From positions 1,284,856 to 1,318,522 of the forward strand of contig BFEA01000251.1 of assembly GCA_003427395.1 (NCBI GenBank): a stretch of DNA of 33,667 bases, written 5' to 3'. Source of the DNA: Chara braunii. Lineage: Eukaryota > Streptophyta > Charophyceae > Charales > Characeae. Position numbers and translations under genes: made by a program. The notes under the pieces were generated by a model. That model worked only from the letters and a program-made list of their open reading frames with translations, searched no databases and was not told where the DNA came from. Position 1 is the first letter of the stretch. Each line of letters starts with the position of its first letter. This document shows, in pieces, positions 1-8,109 of the stretch.

Positions 1-22
1 CTCTCTCTCTCTCTCTCTCTCT
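1..22. repeat. (CT)n microsatellite at window edge
   Basis: A pure CT dinucleotide run that continues off the left edge of the window. Confidence 0.95.
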
Positions 23-39
23 GTTAATGTTATTACCGT

Positions 40-358
40 ATCACATGACTTACACTTGTGACGATCTGGTTGGGAAGTGGGGGCCGTATATGAAGACGTT
101 GTTGCCGAATTCCGGCATAAGTGACACCCAGTTCCCGACCTTTCAAAAATATGGGGGGTTTAATGTGTGTATTGTTCTTATTGCATCGCATTTACCTGCC
201 TTTCTCTGAGTTTGTCACGATGTGGTTAGGATGTGGGGGCTGTGTATTAAGACGTTGTTGTCGTATTCTTGCGTAAGTGATGGCGAGTTCCCAACCGTGT
301 CGAAGTGTGGGGTTCCTTGTGTGTGTATTTTTCATATATCATTGCAAAATCCCGCCAC
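40..358. repeat. Two diverged tandem copies, ~156-bp period
   Basis: The segment from about 61 (ACGATCTGGTTGGGAAGTGG) recurs from 217 (ACGATGTGGTTAGGATGTGG). Both contain AAGACGTTGTTG, a GCATAAGTGA / GCGTAAGTGA block and AGTTCCCGACC / AGTTCCCAACC. Each copy ends next to a CT-rich stretch. A weaker third match may lie near 550-605. No coding signal is visible. Confidence 0.75.
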
Positions 359-386
359 CTCTCTCTCTCTCTCTCTTTCTCTCTCT
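359..386. repeat. (CT)n microsatellite
   Basis: A CT run with a TTT interruption, followed by T-rich DNA up to about 480. Confidence 0.95.
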
Positions 387-632
387 TCCCCCGATTTCTC
401 CACAAGGGCTTCTTGCATAGTGTTGTTATTGTTGTTGTTGTTTTAATTTTTTTCGTCGGTGTTTTTTTTTTCTTTTCCTTTTTGTATTTGGAGTATTCTT
501 GGATTTATGTATGTCATCCTTCCGCAGAGGCTATGCAACTTTTTTCGAACAAGTTTCACACGGTTGGGAACTGGGGGGTCAAAAAACGCCACCTCTCAAA
601 TTCTGGAGGATCCACCCACAGTTCAGAACCGC

Positions 633-634
<2 letters not shown>

Positions 635-685
<51 letters not shown>
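635..685. repeat. (CA)n microsatellite
   Basis: An uninterrupted CA run of about 25 units. Confidence 0.97.
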
Positions 686-687
<2 letters not shown>

Positions 688-736
688 GACAACCAATCAT
701 GTATCGAATGTGGGTTAACAACCATGCTCGAAACTT

Positions 737-822
737 GTTGGGAAAAAGTTGGACACCTGTAGGAAACCATGTTGGACTCGTTGTGAAAAAGTTGGAGACC
801 TGTGGGAAACCATGGTGGAATA
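737..822. repeat. 43-bp tandem repeat, two copies
   Basis: GTTGGGAAAAAGTTGGACAC at 737 recurs as GTTGTGAAAAAGTTGGAGAC at 780. Both continue into CTGTRGGAAACCATG. GTTG-rich sequence continues to about 870 as more decayed units. Confidence 0.8.
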
Positions 823-869
823 GTTGAGCTGCAAGTTGATAATGTTGAGAAGTAGTTGAACACAGTTGA

Positions 870-1131
870 AGACCCGCTTTCACCAGTTGGTCATAGCCCT
901 TGTGGCCTGAATAAGTTAGACATGAAAATAAAAATTTGTTGCAATTCGGCAACAATTTTTCTATTGTTCTAGAGGCATATTCTCTCCATCTTCCTGGGTC
1001 TCTTTGTCCTGGAAGCTTGTTGTTGGGATCGATTGTGCTTTCCTTCTTCCCTCTTTACGCCTTTTGCTAAGTTTTTAGGAGTCTGCGTCATTGTAGGATT
1101 TGGGACGGGTATAATTGTTTGGTGTTCGGAT
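870..1131. other. No recognisable feature
   Basis: AT-rich sequence. I see no open frame, repeat or RNA signature I can support. Confidence 0.6.
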
Positions 1132-1801
1132 TCATTGGTTTGTCGCCTCCTCCAGTTTGACTCCGTAACATTCAGTAAAAAAATATGACAATTCTTGTTC
1201 CTTTTCTAAGATTTCGTATTGATTGTCTGTAGGGAACATATTGTTCTGTGTTTGTTGTGTCGGGTTGAAGTTCTGCAAGTTGAATATGTGTTTTTTGTAT
1301 GCAACTCCGATCTCAAATTCAGTTTTCTTTTCTCTTTCCAACTATTAAGATAACCAATTGAGTGAGTCTTCCAGATTTTCCTCACCTGTTTCATTTGCTG
1401 CATCTTGATCCCTTCTCATGTGTGGATCTCCCTCTACGGAGTCCAGTGACATGTTATCTCTCGTTCTGCCTTCATCTTCTTCCTCCTCTTCTTCCTCATC
1501 CCCCTCTTCTCCTCTTCCATCTGGGATGTCTGTTTTATCTCCCTCCTTCATCATTTTTTTCACTTCTTTGCTACTACCTTCTTCAGTCCCTCGTTGTTTT
1601 TTCCCTTTGTTGATTGCATTTCTCTTTGTCCCCTCCTCGTTGTCTCCCAGACTCATCTGTATCTGCATCCATCTCTTCCGTTGTCGTGTCTGGTCCTTTG
1701 GCCTTGTTGCTTTTGCCTTTTGATGCGCTGTGTGAAGGTGAGTTTGGGGAGGGTTGATTGCCTACCTCGATCCTCTTTTTGTCGAGCCTGGCCGGTTGCA
1801 T
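1132..1801 (-). pseudogene. Possible broken hydrophilic acidic coding region
   Basis: Three minus-strand frames overlap in sequence order. The first (1801 to about 1650) reads MQPARLDKKRIEV and then a Ser/Pro/Lys-rich segment. The second (1668 to 1345) is rich in Lys and Glu, with an acidic run of Glu/Asp near 1490. The third (1341 to 1132) ends in a KLEEATNQ tail. Read together they could be one charged, disordered protein broken by frameshifts, as in decayed mobile-element ORFs. I recognise no domain or catalytic motif. The acidic run comes from a CTT/CCT-rich stretch, so part of the open reading may be a composition effect. Coding status is doubtful. Confidence 0.25.
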
Positions 1802-1885
1802 CCATAAAAGAACAAGAAAAAAGGCAAAAAAACAGAAAAAAGAAACTTTCCTAACGTCGTGATAATCGTCAGATATATTCTTTGA

Positions 1886-2215
1886 GGTGCTGGTGTGACA
1901 ATGGCCTCACTGAGGGTGTCTGTCCGCTGAACAACAGATAAAGAAAAAGAAAAAAAACATAATTTATGCTCTGACTGCAGTCCAATACAGGACGCTACAG
2001 CACCGGTGTGAGTATGACGTCGGTGAGGCAGTTAAATGCGGCGAGCGAAATACGCCTTGCCTCGCTGGCACAAGACTACGACGATATCGAAAAAAAAAAA
2101 AAAAAAAAACCAATGATGTCTACACATAGTTGGTCAGGTACATCCCTAAAAGCACTAGTGTGACTTCTACCTCCGTGAGGGCCTTTCCTGACGTTGATGA
2201 ACTCAAAATTCTTAG
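1886..2215. repeat. Three diverged short repeats with A-rich tails
   Basis: A shared motif, RGCACYRGTGTGA followed about 10 bases later by TCRGTGAGG, occurs near 1886, 1999 and 2151. The first two are followed by A-rich tails (about 1938-1960 and 2091-2109). The third is followed by AT-rich sequence. Spacing is irregular (about 113 and 152 bp). The arrangement recalls SINE-like or decayed tandem insertions, but I see no clear pol III box. Confidence 0.45.
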
Positions 2216-2384
2216 TTTTATTTATTTATTTGTCTTTATTTTTTTATTTTTTATTTTTGTTGGCTTCCAAGCCTTCCCCCTGCCCCCAACGTTTGCAAAA
2301 TAGGCTATTTTGAGACTTAGTGTCCTGGTGAGAAATTTTGTGGTGGTGAAAAAATGATTGAAGAGATCATATATTCAATTTATA

Positions 2385-2632
2385 CATATATCTATGTACC
2401 TTGAGGGTAGTGGTTGGTGCCCACCTAAGGGTATCACTTATCGGGCAGTCGTTGATCCACAACTGGGGTTAAGGTGGATTATCACTTACAATGTAATCAA
2501 TTAGGGGATTCTGCAGACTGTTGAGGGTTCAGCCTCTTGATGAGTCGGTGAAACTCCGATGAAACAATTTGTCACAGCCCCTCGTTTGTTGTCCTCTTCT
2601 CCTTCTCTGCCTACGGTTTACCGGGCAACTCT
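2385..2632 (+). repeat. Left direct terminal repeat carrying a hammerhead-like fold
   Basis: This ~248-bp segment is repeated in direct orientation at 3222-3470 (roughly 80-85% similar by eye). Shared landmarks in order are TTGGTGCCCACCT, AGGGTATCA, AAGGTGGATTATCACTTACA, CTGCAGACTGTTGAGGGTT, TCTCTGCCTACGGTTTACC and CAACTCTG. The two copies bracket ~590 bp with no ORF, like the LTRs of a very small non-autonomous element. Confidence 0.7.
2514..2571 (+). ncRNA. Hammerhead-ribozyme-like motif, copy 1
   Basis: A type III hammerhead layout can be drawn. Stem III 5' strand is CAGACTGT (2514-2521), then T2522 as the cleavage-site base (GUU triplet). Stem I is GAGG/CCTC (2523-2526, 2533-2536) with a 6-nt loop. 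The core TTGATGA is at 2537-2543. Stem II is GTCGG/CCGAT (2544-2548, 2556-2560). GAAA is at 2561-2564, and stem III closes with CAATTTG. Stem III has one A/C mismatch in this copy. The canonical core is CUGAUGA, so its first base is U instead of the strictly conserved C. The fold is convincing as ancestry; activity is doubtful. Confidence 0.55.
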
Positions 2633-2774
2633 GAAAAAAAGATATGTTATAAAGAAAATTAAACTGAAAAAGATTTGCCTGAGCATGACTTCCAAATTCC
2701 TTACCAAATTTGAAATACAAATAAAATATAAAAAATAAATACTAAAAAAAAAAAAAAAATTACATTTATTAAAT

Positions 2775-3125
2775 GCGAGAGCACGTTTTCGACACCGCCA
2801 TCTTTGGCGATTTTTTAATTTTTTTTTTGCATAGCTAAATGCCCTGAAAATCTACAGATGTCTACTTCGCATAATACAAAACCCACTAACAAAGTTACGA
2901 AAAATAATAAAATTGTTTAGACCCCGAACTAAAGTGAAAACAAAAAGTAAAACGTGAAAAAAAACGTGGGCGAGCACGTTTTGACACCGCCATCTTTGGC
3001 GATTTTTAATTCTTATTTGGCTGAGCCAAATGGCTTGGAAATTTATAGGCATGTACCTCACGTCATAGAGAATTCGCAAAAAACAATTCAGAAACAAAAT
3101 ATATTTTTAGGCCCCGACATATTTT
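2775..3125 (+). repeat. Internal 193-bp direct repeat pair between the hammerhead repeats
   Basis: GAGCACGTTTT(C)GACACCGCCATC, then TTTGGCGATTTTT, occurs at about 2779 and again at 2972, 193 bp apart. The similarity continues through GCATAGCTAAATG / GGCTGAGCCAAATG to TTTAGRCCCCGA. Each copy has a small CGCC/GGCG hairpin followed at once by a T run, reminiscent of a pol III stop, though this could be chance. No ORF is present. Confidence 0.65.
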
Positions 3126-3165
3126 TTGGCGGGGGTCGAATGTCGTCGGGTTCGGACCCCGTATG

Positions 3166-3201
3166 CCCGTATGTACGGTCCGGGACTGCCGTACGTACGG
3201 G
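3166..3201. repeat. Inverted repeat, 13-bp arms
   Basis: CCCGTATGTACGG (3166-3178) and CCGTACGTACGGG (3189-3201) are complementary with one mismatch and a 10-nt spacer. The hairpin lies just upstream of the right hammerhead-bearing repeat. Confidence 0.85.
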
Positions 3202-3221
3202 CTGGTGACCCTGATAGTAGA

Positions 3222-3470
3222 TATATTTATGTATACAAGGGCAGTGTTTGGTGCCCACCTCAGGGTATCAGTTGTCGGACAGTCATTGATGCTAACCACA
3301 ATCAGGGATAAGGTGGATTATCACTTACAGTGTAATCAGTTAGGGGACCCTGCAGACTGTTGAGGGTTTAGCCTCTTGATGAGCCGATAAACTCTGACGA
3401 AACAGTTTGTCACAACCCCTCGTTTGTTATCCTCTTCTCCCTCTCTGCCTACGGTTTACCAGACAACTCT
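3222..3470 (+). repeat. Right direct terminal repeat carrying a hammerhead-like fold
   Basis: This is the partner of the repeat at 2385-2632, in the same orientation. The similarity ends at ACTCTG in both copies, where the flanks diverge. Confidence 0.7.
3353..3409 (+). ncRNA. Hammerhead-ribozyme-like motif, copy 2
   Basis: Stem III CAGACTGT (3353-3360) pairs with ACAGTTTG (3402-3409) over all eight positions, one of them a G-U. T3361 is the predicted cleavage base, giving 839 nt to the equivalent base of copy 1. Stem I is GAGG/CCTC (3362-3365, 3372-3375), the core TTGATGA is at 3376-3382 and GAAA is at 3399-3402. Stem II is eroded here (GCCGA against CTGAC). Combining GTCGG of copy 1 with CTGAC of copy 2 restores five pairs (one G-U), which suggests decay from a shared functional ancestor. 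Confidence 0.55.
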
Positions 3471-3600
3471 GTTTAATGACATATACAATATATATGCGTG
3501 TGTATATCATGGCAACCTGCCGAACGTCTGGAGGGGAATCCAGACGGTCCGGTTGTCTAGGTATGAGTTCGGTGTCTGGTCCAATAGGTTTGGATTAGGC

Positions 3601-3766
3601 GCAATTTTTAAAAATTCGATTTTTTTGGGGGGGGCGGCTATGACGTTTTTCAGGTCCTAAGCCGGCCCCCAAAACTGCCCCCGCAATTTTAAAAAATTGG
3701 AATTTTTTTTGGGGGGCGGCTAGGACGTTTTTCAGGTCCTAAGCCGCCCCCCAAAACTGCCCCCGG
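3601..3766. repeat. 82-bp tandem repeat, two fold-back units
   Basis: GCAATTTTTAAAAATT starts at 3601 and recurs at 3683. Each unit has a T run, a G run, CGGCTAKGACGTTTTTCAGG and then TCCTAAGCCG plus a C run. In the second unit GGGGGGCGGCTAGGAC (3711-3726) pairs with GTCCTAAGCCGCCCCCC (3736-3752) with a single bulge, giving a very stable hairpin with a 9-nt loop. Confidence 0.85.
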
Positions 3767-3917
3767 TATTTTTTTGTCGTTTCAGAGCCTACCGAACGAC
3801 GCCAGACGCTTCCAACAATGCCCTCTGCTGTTGTACTACGGCGGTAGTTCATCGGATGAGGATGAGTCTGATTCCAAAAATGAAGCGCTGGTTGCAAAGC
3901 ACCACAGAACATCAAGC

Positions 3918-3918
<1 letters not shown>

Positions 3919-4001
<83 letters not shown>
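3919..4001. repeat. (AG)n microsatellite
   Basis: About 41 AG units without interruption. Confidence 0.97.
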
Positions 4002-4004
<3 letters not shown>

Positions 4005-4339
4005 TTGGTCATATCTGATATCCCGTCTTAGATCTGGTCCTGACCAGATCTCAGATCTTCTCTTAGTACTTCTTATGCAGATTTAAATAACTAAACAGTT
4101 TAAATTTGCAATTTTCATATGAATATTAAAAAATTTAACTTCGAAGTTCAAAGTTCTATTTTTTTCTGATTTTCGTACTCTTTTCTAAAATGACTTGGGA
4201 TTGGTCTGTTGACAGTGTTTAGAACTGGTTTCAAGTGTTGTGTGAGCCATTGTGAATGTCTGTGACAGTATTGACTCTATTGAGCTGTCAAGTTGTGAAC
4301 AATGAAAGACAGTAAGTTGTGGTTAATGTTGATTATAAG

Positions 4340-4374
4340 TTTTCTTTTCTTTTCTTTTCTTTTCTTTTCTTTTC
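4340..4374. repeat. (TTTTC)n microsatellite
   Basis: About seven TTTTC units, followed at once by CCAGACATTTTTTTG and a GGTCCGG-rich stretch. Confidence 0.95.
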
Positions 4375-4379
4375 GTTCC

Positions 4380-4540
4380 AGACATTTTTTTGTGTCCGGT
4401 GTAACGGTTCGGACGGTCCGGGTCCAGTCTTGTCCGGTCTTGTCCAGTTGCCCGGTGCCTGTACGGATTACCGGACTTATGGACCAATCTAGACAAATGT
4501 CTGGGCCTCGGTCCAGACATTTCCAGGTCCGGGTCCGCGG
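4380..4540. repeat. GTCCGG-rich inverted-repeat block
   Basis: CCAGACATTT is near the left end. On the right CAAATGTCTGG (about 4494) lies inverted and CCAGACATTT (about 4513) direct. Several GTCCGG / GGTCCGGGTCC motifs lie between. This looks like a small fold-back element, but I found no target-site duplication. Confidence 0.4.
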
Positions 4541-4597
4541 TTGCCATGGTGTATATATGTTTTTCTATTTTTTGTATATCCATATATGTGTTTATGT

Positions 4598-4640
4598 GTT
4601 CTCTCTCTCTCTCTCTCCCTCTCTCCCTCTCTCTCTCTTT
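4598..4640. repeat. (CT)n-rich microsatellite
   Basis: A CT run with CCCTCT interruptions. Confidence 0.9.
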
Positions 4641-4895
4641 GCGCCTTACTGCATTAAACACAAACATAGATGAGAGTCTTTCTTTTCCCCGGAACGTCGC
4701 GCTCCCCTCGTGCTATCTGACGCTCACGTTCTGGCGGGGGACAGACGTTCAAATTTCTCTCGTCCAGGTCATGCAGCACGTTTAGACACGCTTAAGAGCG
4801 CCATGTGGCAGTTTGAAAGTACCTGTTTGAACTCGAACGCACGCTCGGGGCGTTCAAACGGGAACACAAAACCAAAACGAGACGAAGGATGGGGA

Positions 4896-5530
4896 ATAGA
4901 AGCAGGATAAGGAGGAGGAAGGAGGTGGAGAAGGAGGAGTTGGAGGAGGAAGAAGAAGAAGAGAAGGATAAGAGGAACATAGAATAAGGAGGAATAGGAA
5001 GAAGATGAAGAAAAGGTGGTGGAGGCGGGGAGGAAGAAATGAAGAAGGAGATGAGGAGGAGGAAAAGAGGAAAAGGAGGCAGAGGAAGAAGACGGGGTGG
5101 AGGAGGAGGAAGTACCCCTATGGCAGGTGTAGGTTCTGCAAAAAAAAAAAAAAAAACCATGACAACTAGGGAAAAGGATGAGCCACGTTGATTTGAGAGG
5201 ATTCGAGGGAGGAGGAGGAAGAAAAGTGGATGACGAAGAAGAAGAGGAGGAAGTAGACTGAGGGCAGGAAGAAGAAAAAGTAGGCGGAGGAGGACGAGGA
5301 AGAAGATAAAGAGGAGGAGGAAGAAGAAGATAAGGAGGAGGAGGAGGAAGAAAAGAGGCAAGGCGGGAAGGTGGAAAAGACATGGGGAATGAGGAGAAGG
5401 AGAAGGAGAAGGAGAAGGGAGAATAAGAGGAGGAGGAAAAAGAAGAGAGCGACAAGGGTGAGAAGAGAAGAAGTAAAAGGAGGAGGATGATGAAGAGGAC
5501 GAGGAGGAGATAGAGGAGGACTCACTTGCA
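4896..5530. repeat. Long polypurine (GGA/GAA) block
   Basis: Over about 600 bp the plus strand is almost entirely A and G, dominated by GGA, GAA and GAGGA units. It is interrupted briefly near 5110-5200 (a poly-A run at about 5140-5156 and mixed sequence). Long minus-strand open frames here read only Ser, Pro, Leu and Phe and are composition artefacts. Such asymmetric tracts can form triplex DNA and act on replication. Confidence 0.9.
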
Positions 5531-6440
5531 CCATGTCGGGACTTGTGGGTCCCGAAGCAAGTTCTGACCCTTGAGACATGATACACAGCTGAAGTGTGAA
5601 CGAGAGAGAAATCGGGAGGCAAGAGAGATAGAAAGGACGAAGGAATAAGGGAAGAGTACCGGTCCCGAGGGCCCTGGAGGATGCCCTGGGCCGCTGGAAC
5701 CATTGGGCCACGAATAGATTAACAAAGTGATAAGCGGCAAAGGGCTGCAAGAAATTAGTAAAGGCGGCCCTCCTTCTCAAGGAAGGAGGACCACCGAGAA
5801 AATAATACGTTGAGGCTAAACACCGGAGGTCGAAGAGGGCCGGTGACGCCAAGGAAAATACGGCACACGAGAACGTAGAATGCAGACGTAGAGGCCATTT
5901 GATTTCGGTGTGGGAGAAGCCTAAGGATTATCGACCTAGCAAGGGGGGTGCAAAGGGAGGGACTAGCAGGTGCCACCCGAGCAAGTGTCGGGCCATGGGC
6001 AACCTGAAAAATGAGTGGCCTTCGGAGCCATGATAAAAAGGACCAGAGAAAGAGAGCATCAATTTCGGGGCCACCAGACCTTGGAAATTGAGAAGGAATT
6101 CAAAGTGGATGTGGCAGACCACAAGCGAATGCCAAGACCATGAGAAAAAGAGCATTGATGGCCACAAGAAACTAGAGAAGAAGACCCCAAGCGTGAGGGG
6201 GGCCATCTGCGGCAACTAACAGTGACCGCGAGATTAGAGATCTCGCAGTTGAGAAGGCCGACACACTTGGGACACAGGAGGAGGCAAAAAATGAGGCAGC
6301 TGGGGAATGGGAATGCCAAGAAAAATGGAGATACCATGGGGAAAAGTGTCGGAAACCATATGAGACTAAGTAAAAATATTGGCATTTTGGGACAAGTGTT
6401 GGCGGGACCACCGGCAGGACAATTGCCGGCGAGCTACGAA
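5531..6440. other. No supported gene; purine-rich unique sequence
   Basis: Moderately GA-rich sequence. Short open frames on the minus strand are Leu/Phe/Ser-rich shadows of that composition. A fragment near 5915 reads KPKDYRP in one plus frame, but nothing around it supports a domain. Confidence 0.5.
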
Positions 6441-6445
6441 ACACT

Positions 6446-6553
6446 CACGGACGCGTCCGTGGGGTCGACCTCGGAGGGCGACCGTATATACGGCCGCGTC
6501 CACGACCGACCTCGTCCACGCCGATGTCGCTGCGAATACCCTTACAAGGGTAT
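6446..6553. repeat. Cluster of three perfect palindromes
   Basis: CACGGACGCGTCCGTG (6446-6461) and CCGTATATACGG (6482-6493) are perfect palindromes. ATACCCTT/AAGGGTAT (6536-6543, 6546-6553) is a perfect inverted repeat with a 2-nt centre. All lie within 108 bp of GC-rich DNA. Confidence 0.85.
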
Positions 6554-6606
6554 CCGCCCTGTTTTTTGCAAATGGCAGAAAATAAGTTGATTTAAAGTTT
6601 AATATA

Positions 6607-6621
6607 CCGCGCAAGGCGCGG
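6607..6621. repeat. Short GC hairpin
   Basis: CCGCGC and GCGCGG form perfect arms around AAG. Confidence 0.8.
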
Positions 6622-6916
6622 CGAAGTCTGTGGTTTATGTTGACTGAATGGTTGACGAGAGTAGAGAGTGTGTGGGCGCACAGATTTGAGGCGGGCGTGA
6701 TCTTTTTACTTTTTGATTGATGATTGTGAAAACCGGCGTTGCTCGCCGTCCGAATTTTTATATTTCTGATTAAACCAGGATTAAAAAGATTTTTGCTTCT
6801 TGATTGGCACGTCTGATTATGACATGTGCGTACATGCGGAGGACGGCATCGGCAACAATGGGAGTTCGAAAACGTTTCGGTAGATCTGCGCGTCGCGCAG
6901 TATCCGTCCTATTTAG

Positions 6917-7156
6917 GTGTCCATCAAAACTAGACTCAGTTTTGGGCGTAGAACTATTGGTTACAACGTCGGACTTCCATCGAAAAGATTTAGGGATCGA
7001 GGTCGAGCAGCGACGATGTGGGGATATCAGAGCAGTGCAAAGGGACCGAAGGGTGGAGGGCCCGGCGGGGCTATCCCCCTTGGCTTTGCCGTCGGCGGCG
7101 TCGGAACGGTGTTAGCGGTCCTTTTACTCCCTCGTTCGTCATATTTTGATGATTAA
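6917..7156 (+). CDS. Candidate exon of a small single-pass membrane protein, unrecognised
   Basis: The open frame begins right after CTATTTAG, which could be an intron 3' splice site, and has no ATG at its start. It gives about 79 residues: a basic first half (SIKTRLSFGRRTIGYNVG), a Gly/Lys/Pro-rich hinge (KGPKGGGPGGAIP), one hydrophobic segment of about 17 residues (GFAVGGVGTVLAVLLLP) and a short tail SSYFDD. The basic segment followed by a single membrane span suits a small organelle or inner-membrane protein, but I do not recognise the family. A second open frame overlaps it upstream (6804-7115). No 5' exon was identified, and chance remains likely. Confidence 0.25.
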   Translation: MSIKTRLSFGRRTIGYNVGLPSKRFRDRGRAATMWGYQSSAKGPKGGGPGGAIPLGFAVGGVGTVLAVLLLPRSSYFDD

Positions 7157-7510
7157 AAATTTAAATAGTTATTATCTTATTTGAGGCGTCGACTTTTTCT
7201 TGACTCAGGCGCGGAGCCGGTTTTTTTAGGACTGTCACGACTGTCAAGAACCTTGAATGCGTGCCTTCTTTGGTTGACTTACGGGTTCCCGCGTGTTTAA
7301 GATGTTGGCGATGTTCCTTTATCTTGTCCGTCTTGAGAACGAGGGGCGAGAAAATTAATGTGCATGTGAGCGGATGGGTGATTGGCCCACGAGGCGGAAG
7401 AAACCTGAATGGCGGGGATTGCCGCGACGAACCTTCCACCAACTACAGTCTGTGGTAGAAAGGAGCGTGAGCATGAGTATTGGGCCCTATAAAAGGTTGA
7501 TATGAGCCTG
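7157..7510. other. No gene; TATA-like motif near the right end
   Basis: Unassigned sequence. GGGCCCTATAAAAGG near 7482-7496 resembles a TATA box about 18 bp before the rRNA-like block, but nothing else supports a promoter. Confidence 0.3.
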
Positions 7511-7513
7511 GGC

Positions 7514-8109
7514 GACGGCCGGGGCACTAGGGTGGGGCCGCGGTATGGCTCTGTTCGCTTGGAACCTTGTTTCTACGATGAATTTCAAAGTCCTGATCTG
7601 GATAATTGATACCATCATCGAGAGCCTCACCGGGCCGGTGTGCCAGGGCCCGTACGGCAGGCCGCGCCTCTGACTCTGTAACCTGCTATCTGTGAGGGAG
7701 CTGCCTCTTGGGGATCGGAGGCGGTGGTGAACTCCACCTGAGTAGAATAAGTCAGGTGTAGTGGGGGCTAGCAGTGATACTGCCGTGGGAATCATCTGTC
7801 GGACTTGAGTATAGGGGCAAAAGACCTAACGAACCACCTAGTAGCCGGTTCCCTTTGAAGTTTTCCGCAAGACAGTCGGAGCCGGAACTGCCCGACTGTG
7901 GGACCGAACGCTGCAGTCGGAGGAAACGTTGGGGGAGGCTCGCATCGACACAGATCGGGCAGTAGGTGCCTAAAAGCTCGCTCGTCGGCCTTGAGGTAAT
8001 AGGGTGAAAGGGCTATCGGGCTGTCCTGTAGTTGCTCTCCCTGGAAAAGTCCCTTAGGCTGAGCGAAACAGTCGGGAAGGCCGCAACACTAAGGCGATGG
8101 CGGGCTGGT
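7514..8109 (+). pseudogene. LSU rRNA domain II-like repeat, unit 1
   Basis: The segment at about 7690-7880 follows the eukaryotic 28S domain II order. GGTGGTGAACTCCACCTGAG matches 28S GATGGTGAACTATGCCTGA. TCGGACTTGAGTATAGGGGC matches the 28S hallmark ACTTGGGTATAGGGGC. AAAGACCTAACGAACCACC, then TAGTAGCCGGTTCC, match CGAAAGACTAATCGAACCATCTAGTAGCTGGTTCC. The flanking parts of the unit are not recognisably rRNA, though AAAAGCTCGCTCG (about 7971) recalls a domain V motif. Length and divergence fit a mobilised or decayed rRNA fragment, or a very divergent rRNA. Confidence 0.6.

Noticed and set aside
305-955. Overlapping frames on both strands around 300-950
   Set aside because: They run through CT and CA microsatellites (Thr-His or Cys-Val repeats) and open frames exist on both strands.
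3856-4086. 76-codon plus frame
   Set aside because: Two thirds of it is the AG microsatellite (Arg-Glu).
4769-5852. Long minus-strand frames of 228-303 codons
   Set aside because: They encode almost only Ser, Pro, Leu and Phe because the DNA is a polypurine tract. There is no domain, and several frames are open at once.
7010-7040. GATATCAGAGCAGTG resembling an initiator-tRNA-Met primer site
   Set aside because: Only a partial match and no LTR-like sequence next to it.
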